Below, piece after piece: positions 17,437 through 25,727 of a stretch of 64,000 nt of DNA. The position numbers and the translations under genes are program-made. Under the pieces are notes generated by a model. It did not search any database. It had not been told where the DNA came from and worked only from the letters and a program-made list of their open reading frames with translations. The number at the start of each line of letters is the position of its first letter. Within the stretch, counting starts at the first letter, position 1. This stretch comes from Marinobacter bohaiensis (GTDB lineage Bacteria; Pseudomonadota; Gammaproteobacteria; Pseudomonadales; Oleiphilaceae): the NCBI RefSeq assembly GCF_003258515.1, contig NZ_QGEH01000001.1, positions 310,001 to 374,000 of the forward strand, in the 5' to 3' direction.

Positions 17437-18492
17437 TCAGGAACGGCGCGTGGTGAGGAATCGCGCCCATAGTGGCGCAACTGCCATGAGAGCAACGATC
17501 CGAAGCAGGTGATGGAAGGCGACAAACATCGGGTCGAGATTCAGAGCTACGGCAAGAATGGCAAGTTCACCAATGCCGCCTGGAGCCATGGCCAGTAGCG
17601 CGACGTCCCGGGGTACCCCCAAAATCCAGTGCACGAGTTCGGCGAACAGAGCCAGGATAAGAAGCAAGAGTGAGGTCGCGATGACTGACTCGAACAGGTG
17701 TTTTCGCAGCAGGGACAGGGAAAGTCCCCTAAAACGCGAACCGATCGCACAGCCGAGTACCAGTAGCATGACGTTCATACCCCAGGTTGGCATCTGGAAT
17801 CGGGCTATGCTGAACCCGGAAAGCAAAGCAGAGAACAGGAGCGGGACAAGCAGGGCAGGGGTCGGGATTCTCAGCCTCATGCCGATAGGAATCAGCAACG
17901 GTAGCGTCAGGAGGAGATAGGCCGCTGAAAACGTATCTTCACCCGGCGCCGTAGGGCGGCTGCCACCTCCACTCTCATATAGCCAGAACAGTGGCGGTAA
18001 GATGAGCAGTACCAGGATGATACGCAGAGACTGGGAAATTGCCACTCGCCGGGGATCTCCTCCACAGGCTTCGCCCATCATGATCATGGCGGTCATCGCG
18101 CCGGGCGCTGCGGAAAACCACGCCGTGACCGGGTCAAACCCGCGCCGGCGAAACCAGGCTGCGCAAACGCTGGTAGAAACGGCAACCCCAATAAGGAGTA
18201 ATGCGCCGGATATCGGCCAGTCCACGACTCGCTCAACCAGGGCCGGGGTCACCTGGCTGCCCAAAGCGAGCCCCAAAACACCGAGAAAGACGAGACGGAG
18301 ATTTTCGGGTACGGCGACCTGGACGGTACTGATCGAGGCGATCAGGTTTGTCACCAGAGGGCCAAGCATCCAGGCCAGCGGCAGCCCAAGAAGATCGAAC
18401 AGTGCCCCGCCTAATGCACCGATGGAAAGCGATTTGATCAAGCGGAAGGCGGCGTTAGCACTCAAAAATGTGTTGGCCTCTGTACGTGGCAT
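17437..18492 (-). CDS. AbrB-family inner-membrane protein (putative transporter)
   Basis: The 351-aa protein has about ten hydrophobic segments. It has the two-fold repeat typical of the AbrB/PF05145 membrane family (once called putative ammonia monooxygenase): GALGGALFDLLGLPLAWMLGP in the first half and APGGIGELAILA in the second. Function is poorly known. Many family members lie beside tripartite tricarboxylate transporters and carboxylate-degrading enzymes, as here. It is 70 bp downstream of the dioxygenase on the same strand and may be the last gene of that block. No strong ribosome-binding site is visible before the ATG. Confidence 0.8.
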   Translation of the reverse strand: MPRTEANTFLSANAAFRLIKSLSIGALGGALFDLLGLPLAWMLGPLVTNLIASISTVQVAVPENLRLVFLGVLGLALGSQVTPALVERVVDWPISGALLLIGVAVSTSVCAAWFRRRGFDPVTAWFSAAPGAMTAMIMMGEACGGDPRRVAISQSLRIILVLLILPPLFWLYESGGGSRPTAPGEDTFSAAYLLLTLPLLIPIGMRLRIPTPALLVPLLFSALLSGFSIARFQMPTWGMNVMLLVLGCAIGSRFRGLSLSLLRKHLFESVIATSLLLLILALFAELVHWILGVPRDVALLAMAPGGIGELAILAVALNLDPMFVAFHHLLRIVALMAVAPLWARFLTTRRS

Positions 18493-18561
18493 GTCCGGCG
18501 GATTTCCCGTAAAAAAGGGGCGCCGAGTGGCAATCGACGGCGCCCAAAGGGAGGTTGATCG

Positions 18562-19647
18562 TTACGAGAACACGTTGTGCATGCCGTGATATGTCGCCTG
18601 ACGGCGTTCGTAATTCAGAAAATCCTCAGTAATACATTTGCCACGGTTGCCGCCACGCACGGCGCCGGGACGGACATCCTTGAAGGCCTTGACCCAATTC
18701 TGGGGCAGCGGTTGCGAATTGGGGATGGTCATCCACAGGCGCAGCAAATGACGCTTCCTGGCTTCCTCTTCGAAGTCCTCGAAATCGGTCCGTGAGTGGA
18801 CGACCGTGTAGTTGTTGAGCAACTGCATGTCGCCTTTTTCGATTTCCATCGAAAAGCAGAACCTCGGATCCGGCAACAGCTCGTCCAGGTAATCCAGCAC
18901 TTCCACCTGCTTATCGGTCAGCGGCGGAATGTCGTCGAAGTAGTTCTGGGCGGCCGTAATATTCTTTCGGTTGGTACGGAAAGCGGGGTAGCCTTCGGTC
19001 TCGCCGTAGATCGGGCAGGGATAGACGGGCGGCTCGTCGTCGGAGCCGGCGCCCTGCAGGCTGAAATAGAACGGCGTGCGAATGGCTTCGTCCAGATCCG
19101 GGCGCGTGCGCATGATCTCGTCGTAGATGGCCAGAGAACTGGTGATCAGACTGGTACCACCCCGCTTGGCCGGATGCAGGCACATCAGCGAGACCACGTC
19201 GCAGAAGTCCACATGGAAATCCAGACCTGCATTGGTGTTGTAGCCGCGGCCACCGTCCACTTTGTAGCTGCCGCCGGCGTCCTTCACGGAGGTCATGATA
19301 TTGCTGGTCTTGTTCTGTGTGCGGGCGACGCCCATGTGCAGGCCGAGTCCCCAGTAAAGCACATGGGCTTCTTCGACGGTCCACTGCTCTACCGGAAGTC
19401 CCTTGATCAGGCAGAAACCCCAGTTCGTCTGGGTGCTGTCGAATGCACCTTTGAAGGCGGCAATGGCGTGTTCGCCCAAGGGGAAGTCCTCGGGGGTCAT
19501 CTCAAGCAGGGGTTTGCCCGCTCGTTTGGCGACGTCCAGGGCAGTGCCCAGTTCGTCGATGACGCGTTGGTCGAGGGGGCGAATCCAACTGGTATTGTTG
19601 GCGACATCTTCGGCCAGCCAGGGGCGGCATTTTTGTTGTTCAGTCAT
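18562..19647 (-). CDS. Fe(II)/2-oxoglutarate-dependent dioxygenase, TauD/TfdA family
   Basis: The 361-aa enzyme is predicted to hydroxylate or cleave a small organic substrate using 2-oxoglutarate and O2. The iron facial triad is visible as HVDFCD (HxD, about residues 185-187) and a distal His in NYTVVHSRTDFED, followed by the Arg of RHLLRLWM that binds 2-oxoglutarate. The ATG at 19647, with AAAGGAA 7 nt upstream, is chosen over an upstream in-frame start at 19824. The substrate is unknown. Context with TctABC and an ICL-family lyase suggests one step of a carboxylate pathway. It does not resemble CsiD/GlaH glutarate hydroxylase. Confidence 0.87.
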   Translation of the reverse strand: MTEQQKCRPWLAEDVANNTSWIRPLDQRVIDELGTALDVAKRAGKPLLEMTPEDFPLGEHAIAAFKGAFDSTQTNWGFCLIKGLPVEQWTVEEAHVLYWGLGLHMGVARTQNKTSNIMTSVKDAGGSYKVDGGRGYNTNAGLDFHVDFCDVVSLMCLHPAKRGGTSLITSSLAIYDEIMRTRPDLDEAIRTPFYFSLQGAGSDDEPPVYPCPIYGETEGYPAFRTNRKNITAAQNYFDDIPPLTDKQVEVLDYLDELLPDPRFCFSMEIEKGDMQLLNNYTVVHSRTDFEDFEEEARKRHLLRLWMTIPNSQPLPQNWVKAFKDVRPGAVRGGNRGKCITEDFLNYERRQATYHGMHNVFS

Positions 19648-19899
19648 GATCATTCCTTTCCGGGTAAGAACTGTCATTCCAAGATATCTGACTGAATTCA
19701 CAGTGAATAACTCATTTTCTTCAATCTGGAATGAAGAAAATTTGTTGTCCCTGGTGGTGCAGGGAAAGGGCGTTGGAAGCCCTGATGGAGCACGCCCTGG
19801 AAGCATCCATTCTTTGATGATCATGCGGGCCAGCCCCTGGCTATCGTTGGGGATGCGGCCGACGTGACGTTCAGTCAGGGAAGGCCCGCTAAAGAGGTT

Positions 19900-21444
19900 T
19901 CATCCGTGGTTGGTTGACGTGCTCATTCGTCGGTTGCCATTAGGGCGGTCTTTCTTGCCTGACAGCCATTTACTGATCAGTGGCTTGAATACCGAGAACA
20001 GCACGACCAGCGCCGTGAAGCTGGCCAGGCCGATGGAGAGGCCGGACGGAAAGAGGGCGGTCCACTCGTTCTGGCCGATCAGCAACGCAAGGCGCAGGTT
20101 CTCTTCCGCCATAGGCCCCAGAATGACGCCGAGCACGATGGGAGCGAGCGGCACCTGGAAATGCACCAGCACCACTCCGATCAGGCCGAACACCAGCAAC
20201 AGGTAGATATCGAATATGCTGTTGTTGACGGCGTAGACCCCGACGATACTCAGGGCCAGGACGGCGGGAATAAGCATTGCGGCAGGGATCTTCAGGACTT
20301 TCACGAACAGCCGCGAACCCATGATTCCGATCGGGATCAGCAGGATGGCGGTGATCAGCATCTGCAGCATGAAGCCATAGACGATGTCGGCGCTCTCCTT
20401 GAATAGGGCCGGGCCTGGCTGCAGGCCGTGCACCAGCAGGCCGCCCAGGATGACGGCGGACACTGAGCTGCCCGGGATGCCCAGGGTCAGTGCAGGAACG
20501 AGGGCAGAACCGTTGTCGGCGTTATTGCCGCATTCCGCGGCCGCGACGCCTTCCTCAGCACCTTCGCCGAACCGCTCGGGAGTCTTCGATGAGCGTTTGG
20601 CTTCGTTGTAGCTCAGGAAGGAGGCCATGTTTCCTCCCACCCCGGGTAGCAGACCGACAAAAACACCAATGCCGGAGGACTTGAGCCAGGTTGGCATCAA
20701 ACGGGGCACCAGAGAGCGAAAAGGCTCGTGATCCTTCTCCTCGCTGATCTCCGCCGGTCCAGTGCCGGTGATGGCTGTCTTCGCCAGCTTCAGGGTGGGC
20801 GGTATGCCGAACAGGCCGATCAGCACCACGACGATATTGACGCCGTTGGTCAGCTCCACAAAACCGAAGGTGAAGCGCTCCTGGCCGCTGATGGTGTCGA
20901 TGCCGATCAAGCCCATGATCAGGCCGAGGCACGCGGCGAAGACCCCTTTGACAAGGCTCTTGCCCAGTAGCAGGGACAGGCTCAGCAGCCCGAACAGGGC
21001 CACCCAGAAGTAGTCTGAAGGGCCGAACATGAGCGTTACCTTGGCCAGCGGCGGCGCCAGCAACACCAGGGTCAAAGCGCTGACAGTGCCGCCGATGCCG
21101 GAGGAAAACACCGCGATCCGCAGCGCCAGGTTGCCCTTGCCCTGTTCGGACATCGGGCGGCCGTCAAAGATAGTCGCCACCGAGGCCGGTGTGCCGGGCA
21201 CACCAAGCAGGATGGACGGAATCGCCCCGCCGTACATGGCGCCGTTGTAGATGCCGGCCATCAGCCCAAGCCCGACCAGTGGATCAAGGCCGAAGCTCAG
21301 GGGAATCAGGATCGCGATCCCCATGGTGGCGCTCAGTCCCGGCAGGGCGCCGATACAGATGCCCAGCAGGGTTCCGCCCAGCATCGCGAGGGCATTGGCC
21401 GGCTCCAGAATGATGTAGAAAGACGTAAGGAGTTGATCAAACAT
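19900..21444 (-). CDS. tctA: Tripartite tricarboxylate transporter large permease TctA
   Basis: The 514-aa inner-membrane protein has about twelve membrane segments. It has the TctA hallmarks: ALPGLSATMGIAILIPLSFGLDP, GGAIPSILLGVPGTPASVATIFDG, and the second-half repeat LPGVGGNMASFLSYNEAKR with GSALVPALTLGIPGSSVSAVILGG. It works with TctB and periplasmic TctC to import a carboxylate using an ion gradient. The operon order is tctC-tctB-tctA. The ribosome-binding site is weak. Confidence 0.95.
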   Translation of the reverse strand: MFDQLLTSFYIILEPANALAMLGGTLLGICIGALPGLSATMGIAILIPLSFGLDPLVGLGLMAGIYNGAMYGGAIPSILLGVPGTPASVATIFDGRPMSEQGKGNLALRIAVFSSGIGGTVSALTLVLLAPPLAKVTLMFGPSDYFWVALFGLLSLSLLLGKSLVKGVFAACLGLIMGLIGIDTISGQERFTFGFVELTNGVNIVVVLIGLFGIPPTLKLAKTAITGTGPAEISEEKDHEPFRSLVPRLMPTWLKSSGIGVFVGLLPGVGGNMASFLSYNEAKRSSKTPERFGEGAEEGVAAAECGNNADNGSALVPALTLGIPGSSVSAVILGGLLVHGLQPGPALFKESADIVYGFMLQMLITAILLIPIGIMGSRLFVKVLKIPAAMLIPAVLALSIVGVYAVNNSIFDIYLLLVFGLIGVVLVHFQVPLAPIVLGVILGPMAEENLRLALLIGQNEWTALFPSGLSIGLASFTALVVLFSVFKPLISKWLSGKKDRPNGNRRMSTSTNHG

Positions 21445-21506
21445 GATGATGAGCTGCCCGGTCGGTCGTTATTGGTGGCTTGTTCGAAAGTCGTTGCGAA
21501 AAACGG

Positions 21507-21974
21507 TTACTGGAACAGCGAGCCTGCGGGCAGGCGCCGGCTGAAGGCTTCGACGAAGATCAGGTAGATCGCGCCTTCGAAAAGCAGCGTCATGAGCAAC
21601 ACCATCAGCAGGTTCCGGTACCGGAGCATCATCGGGATTCCAACCAGCAACAGGGTGATCGCACTGAAGTAGCCGATATAGGGCACGAGCAGTACGGCAA
21701 TCACGAGGGCCACTGCGGCGAAGGCCCCGTAGACAAAGCCGGAGACATCGATCTTGCGAATCGCACCGGGCCCCTGGCGAAACCAGGCCACCAGCGTCTT
21801 GACCAGTGACAGGACGCCGCAGCCCAACATGACCCCGCAGATCGCGGTCGGGAACAGGCTGCTGGCGCCGGTGATTTCACTGGTTTTCACCAGCAGGAAG
21901 GAGGCGGCGAGGATGGCCGTCAGTGAAAAGGCAACTTCATCGGTCACCGACTTGATGGAAATGCTCTGGTTCAT
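21507..21974 (-). CDS. tctB: Tripartite tricarboxylate transporter small permease TctB
   Basis: The 155-aa protein has four hydrophobic segments, the normal shape of the poorly conserved TctB subunit. It lies between tctC and tctA, 63 bp from tctA. ATG at 21974 is preferred to the in-frame GTG at 21983. Neither has a strong Shine-Dalgarno sequence. Confidence 0.85.
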   Translation of the reverse strand: MNQSISIKSVTDEVAFSLTAILAASFLLVKTSEITGASSLFPTAICGVMLGCGVLSLVKTLVAWFRQGPGAIRKIDVSGFVYGAFAAVALVIAVLLVPYIGYFSAITLLLVGIPMMLRYRNLLMVLLMTLLFEGAIYLIFVEAFSRRLPAGSLFQ

Positions 21975-22105
21975 GGGCTGCACCGTTCGGGCATGCCCGG
22001 CGATACGACTCGGGAGTCGCCGGGGTATTGAAACATGAGTCCGGGGAATGACGGGCGGGCGCTCCCGTAGTCAGGAATGCCCGCCAAACTGGCAAGATAA
22101 GACGC

Positions 22106-23077
22106 CTATTTCTCAACCCAGGGCTTGTTGTCCCACAGGTTGCTCATGTCTTCGTAGAGCGTGTCGGTCAGGTCCTTCTGCTCGGCGGCGGTCATGTAGT
22201 TCAGCATGAACAGGCGCTTCTTGGCCTCGGCCGTGAACTTGGGGTCTTCCATCATATCGGCAATCGCGCCACGGAGCTTCTCGGCTACGTCAGAATCGAT
22301 ATCAGCCGGCGCCATCAGGCCGCGGTACGACCCGCCAACCAGGTCGTAGCCCAGTTCCTTCAGTGTCGGCACGTCCGGGAGCAGCGGGCTGCGTTCGTCG
22401 GCCATGACGGCCAGTACGCGGATATCACCGGATTTGACGTTGCCGGCGGCCTCGCTCAGACCCATGACGGCGGCTGAGATATGACCGCCCAGCAGGGCTG
22501 CACGGCTGCGGGCACCGCCGTTGAAAGGAATGTTGTTGACGTCGACTCCGGCGGCCATCAGGAAGCGTTCGAAGGAGGTGTGTTGCGCACCGCCACGCCC
22601 CGGGTTGCCGACGGTCACGCTCTTGCCGTTTTCCTTGGCGTAATCGACCCACTGTTCGAGTGTCTCGAACTCGCTGTTGGCGCCGACAAAGATCGCCGTC
22701 GGATCGAAGATGACGTTACCCAGGAAGGTGAAGTCATCCAGTTGGTAATCCGGCGAACGCTCGATGATCGGGTTAATCACTCCCGGCATGTTGACCATGC
22801 TCAGGGTGTAGCCGTCGGATTGGGCGCGGGCCATTTCAGTGTAGGCGATTTCACCGCTGCCGCCGGGACGGTTGATGACGGTGATCGACTGGTCGCCGCC
22901 CAGCTCGTTCTGGATGTATGGCGCAATGGTGCGGGCGAGGATGTCGGTGCTGCCTCCGGCTGAGTAGCCCACGACCAGGTCGATATCGCGGGTGGGGTAA
23001 TCGGTGGCGGCGAAGCTGGTTGGAGAAAACAGCGCCGTGGCAGCGAGAACGGTCATGATCGACTTTTTCAGGGACAT
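22106..23077 (-). CDS. tctC: Tripartite tricarboxylate transporter substrate-binding protein TctC
   Basis: The 323-aa periplasmic receptor has a Sec signal peptide (cleavage after SFA-A, near residue 23). The mature start TDYPTRDIDLVVGYSAGGSTD and VINRPGGSGEIAY are classic for the Bug/TctC family, in which loops from both lobes grip carboxylate groups. AAAGGAAG lies 10 nt before the ATG. The 140-bp gap upstream contains a 15-bp motif (23161-23175) shared with the porin control region. The ligand cannot be read from sequence. Confidence 0.94.
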   Translation of the reverse strand: MSLKKSIMTVLAATALFSPTSFAATDYPTRDIDLVVGYSAGGSTDILARTIAPYIQNELGGDQSITVINRPGGSGEIAYTEMARAQSDGYTLSMVNMPGVINPIIERSPDYQLDDFTFLGNVIFDPTAIFVGANSEFETLEQWVDYAKENGKSVTVGNPGRGGAQHTSFERFLMAAGVDVNNIPFNGGARSRAALLGGHISAAVMGLSEAAGNVKSGDIRVLAVMADERSPLLPDVPTLKELGYDLVGGSYRGLMAPADIDSDVAEKLRGAIADMMEDPKFTAEAKKRLFMLNYMTAAEQKDLTDTLYEDMSNLWDNKPWVEK

Positions 23078-23160
23078 GGAGCGACTTCCTTTTATTAGAT
23101 TTGTTGGAGGGCATCCAGGGGATTGGCCCTTATGATTACGTTAGGGATCCATGGTTGCGC

Positions 23161-23175
23161 GAACAAACGAAAAAA
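23161..23175. repeat. Shared 15-bp promoter motif, copy upstream of tctC
   Basis: GAACAAACGAAAAAA occurs here, 84 bp upstream of tctC, and identically at 25525-25539 upstream of the porin. Fifteen identical bases in two promoter regions of one catabolic block suggest a common regulatory element, although part is a low-complexity A-run. Confidence 0.4.
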
Positions 23176-23216
23176 CCTTGTTATCGAAACAATCTTTTCT
23201 GATGTCGGGTCCTGAG

Positions 23217-24104
23217 TCAGGCGGCGTCCGTACCCGGTCCGCCGTCCTTGTACTTGTCGGATTCCGCCAGGATCTGCGGCAGACCGATGGCGGTATTGAG
23301 TTCATTGAAGTCTGCCATTCTTTCCGCAAACGGCTTATTGGTGCCATGCTGCTTTAGGCTGGCGAAATAGGCGCGGGCCTGGCGCAGCATGGCGCGGGCG
23401 AGGCCGCCTGGGAAAATGGCGACCCGGTAGCCAAGCTGGGCGAGGTCGTCCGGGTTGGTAATGGGGGTGTGCCCGCCTTCCACCATGTTGGCCAGAACGG
23501 GTATGCGACGACCGAACTGTTCGCCGATAGCGGCCAGCTCTTCGCGAGTGCGTGGCGATTCGATAAACAGGATGTCCGCGCCGGCTTCGACATAGCGTTC
23601 GGCGCGCTCAAGTGCCGCCTCGAAAGATTCAACGGCGATCGCATCGGTGCGTGCAACGATGAGCGTCTCCTCGCTTTGGCGACTGTCCACCGCCGCCCTG
23701 ATCTTACCCTCCATTTCGCTGCAGGACACCAGGCTCTTACCGGCGAGGTGGCCGCATCGCTTGGGCAGCGACTGGTCTTCCAGCTGGATGGCTGAAGCAC
23801 CGGCGCGCTCGAACACCCGAACCGTACGCTGCACGTTCAGGGCGTTGCCATAGCCTGTATCGCCGTCGACGATGATCGGCAGAGTAATGCGGTCACGGAT
23901 GTAGGCGATGGAATCGGCCACTTCGGACATGGACACCAAACCAATGTCCGGGCGCCCCAGTTTGGTGTAAGCGAGGCTGCCGCCGGAAAGATAGACGGCC
24001 TCGAAGCCGGCTTCCTCGGCGAGATGGGCAGTGAACGCGTCGTATACGCCAGGGACCACCGTGATGTCGTTGTCTTCGGTGATCAGTTTTCTCAGGGTTT
24101 TCAT
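23217..24104 (-). CDS. Isocitrate lyase/PEP mutase-superfamily enzyme (2-methylisocitrate lyase-like)
   Basis: The 295-aa TIM-barrel enzyme acts on alpha-hydroxy or 2-oxo carboxylates. Visible motifs are VPGVYDAFTAHLAEEAGF, the metal site DGDTGYGN, and the lyase loop LPKRCGHLAGK, whose Cys marks lyases rather than PEP mutase. These fit 2,3-dimethylmalate/2-methylisocitrate lyases and related decarboxylases. The exact reaction is uncertain. It sits between the small lipoprotein and tctC, so the imported carboxylate or its product may be its substrate. GGAGG 8 nt upstream supports the ATG. Confidence 0.85.
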   Translation of the reverse strand: MKTLRKLITEDNDITVVPGVYDAFTAHLAEEAGFEAVYLSGGSLAYTKLGRPDIGLVSMSEVADSIAYIRDRITLPIIVDGDTGYGNALNVQRTVRVFERAGASAIQLEDQSLPKRCGHLAGKSLVSCSEMEGKIRAAVDSRQSEETLIVARTDAIAVESFEAALERAERYVEAGADILFIESPRTREELAAIGEQFGRRIPVLANMVEGGHTPITNPDDLAQLGYRVAIFPGGLARAMLRQARAYFASLKQHGTNKPFAERMADFNELNTAIGLPQILAESDKYKDGGPGTDAA

Positions 24105-24130
24105 GCAATGTCCTCCGAGTCAGGGACGGT

Positions 24131-24325
24131 CTATTGCTTCTGTTGTCGATCTTCGTTCCAGCGCCCGAGGTCGTTGACCGTTAGGCGGAATGCGCCATCC
24201 TCGCCGGACACCAGGCCGGGCCCTTGCGGGATCTGGTTGGCATCGTGATAGGCGAAGGGTTGTCCGGCACAGCCGGAGGCCAGCATGCCGGCCAGCAGGA
24301 TTGGGATGATGGGGCGGATGTGCAT
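24131..24325 (-). CDS. Small lipoprotein (64 aa)
   Basis: The short protein has a lipoprotein signal: IIPILLAGMLASGC with lipid-modified Cys19. A 45-residue hydrophilic mature part follows, containing FRLTVNDLGRWNEDR. GGAG lies 8 nt before the ATG. It is 24 bp after the porin and 27 bp before the lyase gene, so it is part of the same transcript. Its function is unknown. It could be an envelope accessory of the porin or the transporter. Confidence 0.72.
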   Translation of the reverse strand: MHIRPIIPILLAGMLASGCAGQPFAYHDANQIPQGPGLVSGEDGAFRLTVNDLGRWNEDRQQKQ

Positions 24326-24348
24326 GGCGATGCTCCGTCTTCAATCAA

Positions 24349-25395
24349 TCAGAACTTGAGTCGGCTGCCCAGCGCGACCACGGTGATGTCATCAAAATCG
24401 GCGTCATCGCGATCAAGGGCGAAGACGCGGCCGGTGCCGTAGAGCTCGATCCAGTCCGCCGGCTTGTAGACGTAGTTCACGCCCATGTAGGTGCCTTCGT
24501 CGCCTTCCTGGGCGCGATCCTCGGTGATGCCGTAGTCAATCGAGCTGGCATGGCGGCCGCTCTTGTAGCCAAGGCGGAAGGTGGTGTTGGCGGACTCGTA
24601 GCCGGCGTCTGCCTCCAGACGGGAGTAGGACAACGCAGCGTTGAAGCCGCCATTCAGCAGCACCGACGCCGAGCCACCCACCGTATCGTTGCTGTCTGCG
24701 CCGCCTTCCACCTCTTCGCTGGAGTAGCCGAGGCCCGTGACGACCTTGCCGAACCCGAGTTCACTGGCGTAGACCGCGGATGCTTCGTAAATCATCTCAT
24801 CCTTGCGGCCCACACTGGCGGTCAGGGTCAGCGGACCCAGTTGGTTGGTGCGGTAGGCCATACGGTCGTAGCGGCTCTCGAAGTCGAAGTTGGCAATACT
24901 CTGGGAGACGGTCGGCCCTGCCTGGCCCGCGTCCAGGAACTGTGTGCCGCCGCCCATCATGTGGGCATGCCCCAGAAGCGCCACGACGCCGGTACCGGAC
25001 AGATCCTTATGAGTAATGCCGTTGGCGGCCCCGTCGCCCTGGCCAAGGTAGATTTCGCCGAACGGGCCCTTGAAAAAGATGTCCGCGTGGCGCTCCTGCA
25101 GCTCGCTGGAGATGCTGGGATTCTGCCGCGAGATTGCGGATGAGGGATTGGATTCGAACTCCATTTCCAGCCTCGCACCGGCCTCGATGGTTTCGGTGAT
25201 CTGACCGGTGGCAACGAATCGGAAGCGGGTGGAACTGTTGGTGTTGTCGACAAAGTAGGTTTCTGTTTTGTCGCCATCGTCCACGGCCATCATGGCGCGG
25301 TTAACCTGGCCGGAAACGGCCAGTTCGGCGGCCTGTGTCGTGACGCTTAGACAGAGTATGGGCGCAGCCAGGCCCAGGATTTTTTTGTTGTTCAT
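24349..25395 (-). CDS. Outer-membrane porin (general porin family)
   Basis: The 348-aa protein has a signal peptide (cleavage near TQA-AEL, residue 24). Alternating beta-strand sequence follows to the C-terminal ...LGSRLKF, whose terminal Phe is the BAM recognition signal. AELAVSGQVNRAMM and the RFVATGQ/EAGARLEMEFES strands match trimeric Burkholderia/Neisseria-type porins. As first gene of the block it probably admits the carboxylate imported by TctABC. AAAGGTG precedes the ATG. Two sequence motifs shared with other promoters of the block lie upstream. Confidence 0.9.
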   Translation of the reverse strand: MNNKKILGLAAPILCLSVTTQAAELAVSGQVNRAMMAVDDGDKTETYFVDNTNSSTRFRFVATGQITETIEAGARLEMEFESNPSSAISRQNPSISSELQERHADIFFKGPFGEIYLGQGDGAANGITHKDLSGTGVVALLGHAHMMGGGTQFLDAGQAGPTVSQSIANFDFESRYDRMAYRTNQLGPLTLTASVGRKDEMIYEASAVYASELGFGKVVTGLGYSSEEVEGGADSNDTVGGSASVLLNGGFNAALSYSRLEADAGYESANTTFRLGYKSGRHASSIDYGITEDRAQEGDEGTYMGVNYVYKPADWIELYGTGRVFALDRDDADFDDITVVALGSRLKF

Positions 25396-25727
25396 AAGAC
25401 ACCTTTTGTTTTATTTGTTGTTCGAAGAAACGAGTCGGGAAACAGTGGAGATATCTTTTTTATTGATTGAGTGAAGCGATCTCGAAATGCTTCGATATTT
25501 ACGTTATGGGAGGTGTCGGGTTATGAACAAACGAAAAAAAGTCTTTATGGAATGAAGGTTTTTTGATGGGGGGTGCCGAGCGAGGAGGTATCTGTATAGA
25601 ATTGAAAATAAATATATTTTCTGTTTGCCAGTCGGGCGGGGCAAAGAGCAGAGGTGCTGTTTTTTTATTTGCTTGTATTTTGATTGATTAAACGCGCGCG
25701 TTTTCTTTTTAAATACGGTGTTCTTAT
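25396..25727. other. AT-rich control region upstream of the porin
   Basis: 332 bp with many A/T runs and no open frame of interest. It contains GAACAAACGAAAAAA (25525-25539), also found upstream of tctC, and TGGAATGAAG (25548-25557), also found upstream of the dioxygenase at 19728-19737. T-rich stretches at 25660-25720 could end the transcript of some leader. No confident terminator is seen for the CoA-transferase gene that ends at 25728. Confidence 0.45.
25525..25539. repeat. Shared 15-bp promoter motif, copy upstream of the porin
   Basis: GAACAAACGAAAAAA, identical to 23161-23175 and in the same orientation, 130 bp upstream of the porin start. It may be an operator for a regulator of this uptake block. 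None of the LysR genes in the window is directly adjacent to the block. Confidence 0.4.

Noticed and set aside
18562-19647. CsiD/GlaH glutarate hydroxylase, suggested by the nearby glutaryl-CoA genes
   Set aside because: The protein carries a TauD/TfdA pattern (HVDFCD, RHLLRLWM) and not the CsiD sequence I remember. It is grouped with TctABC, not with gcdH.
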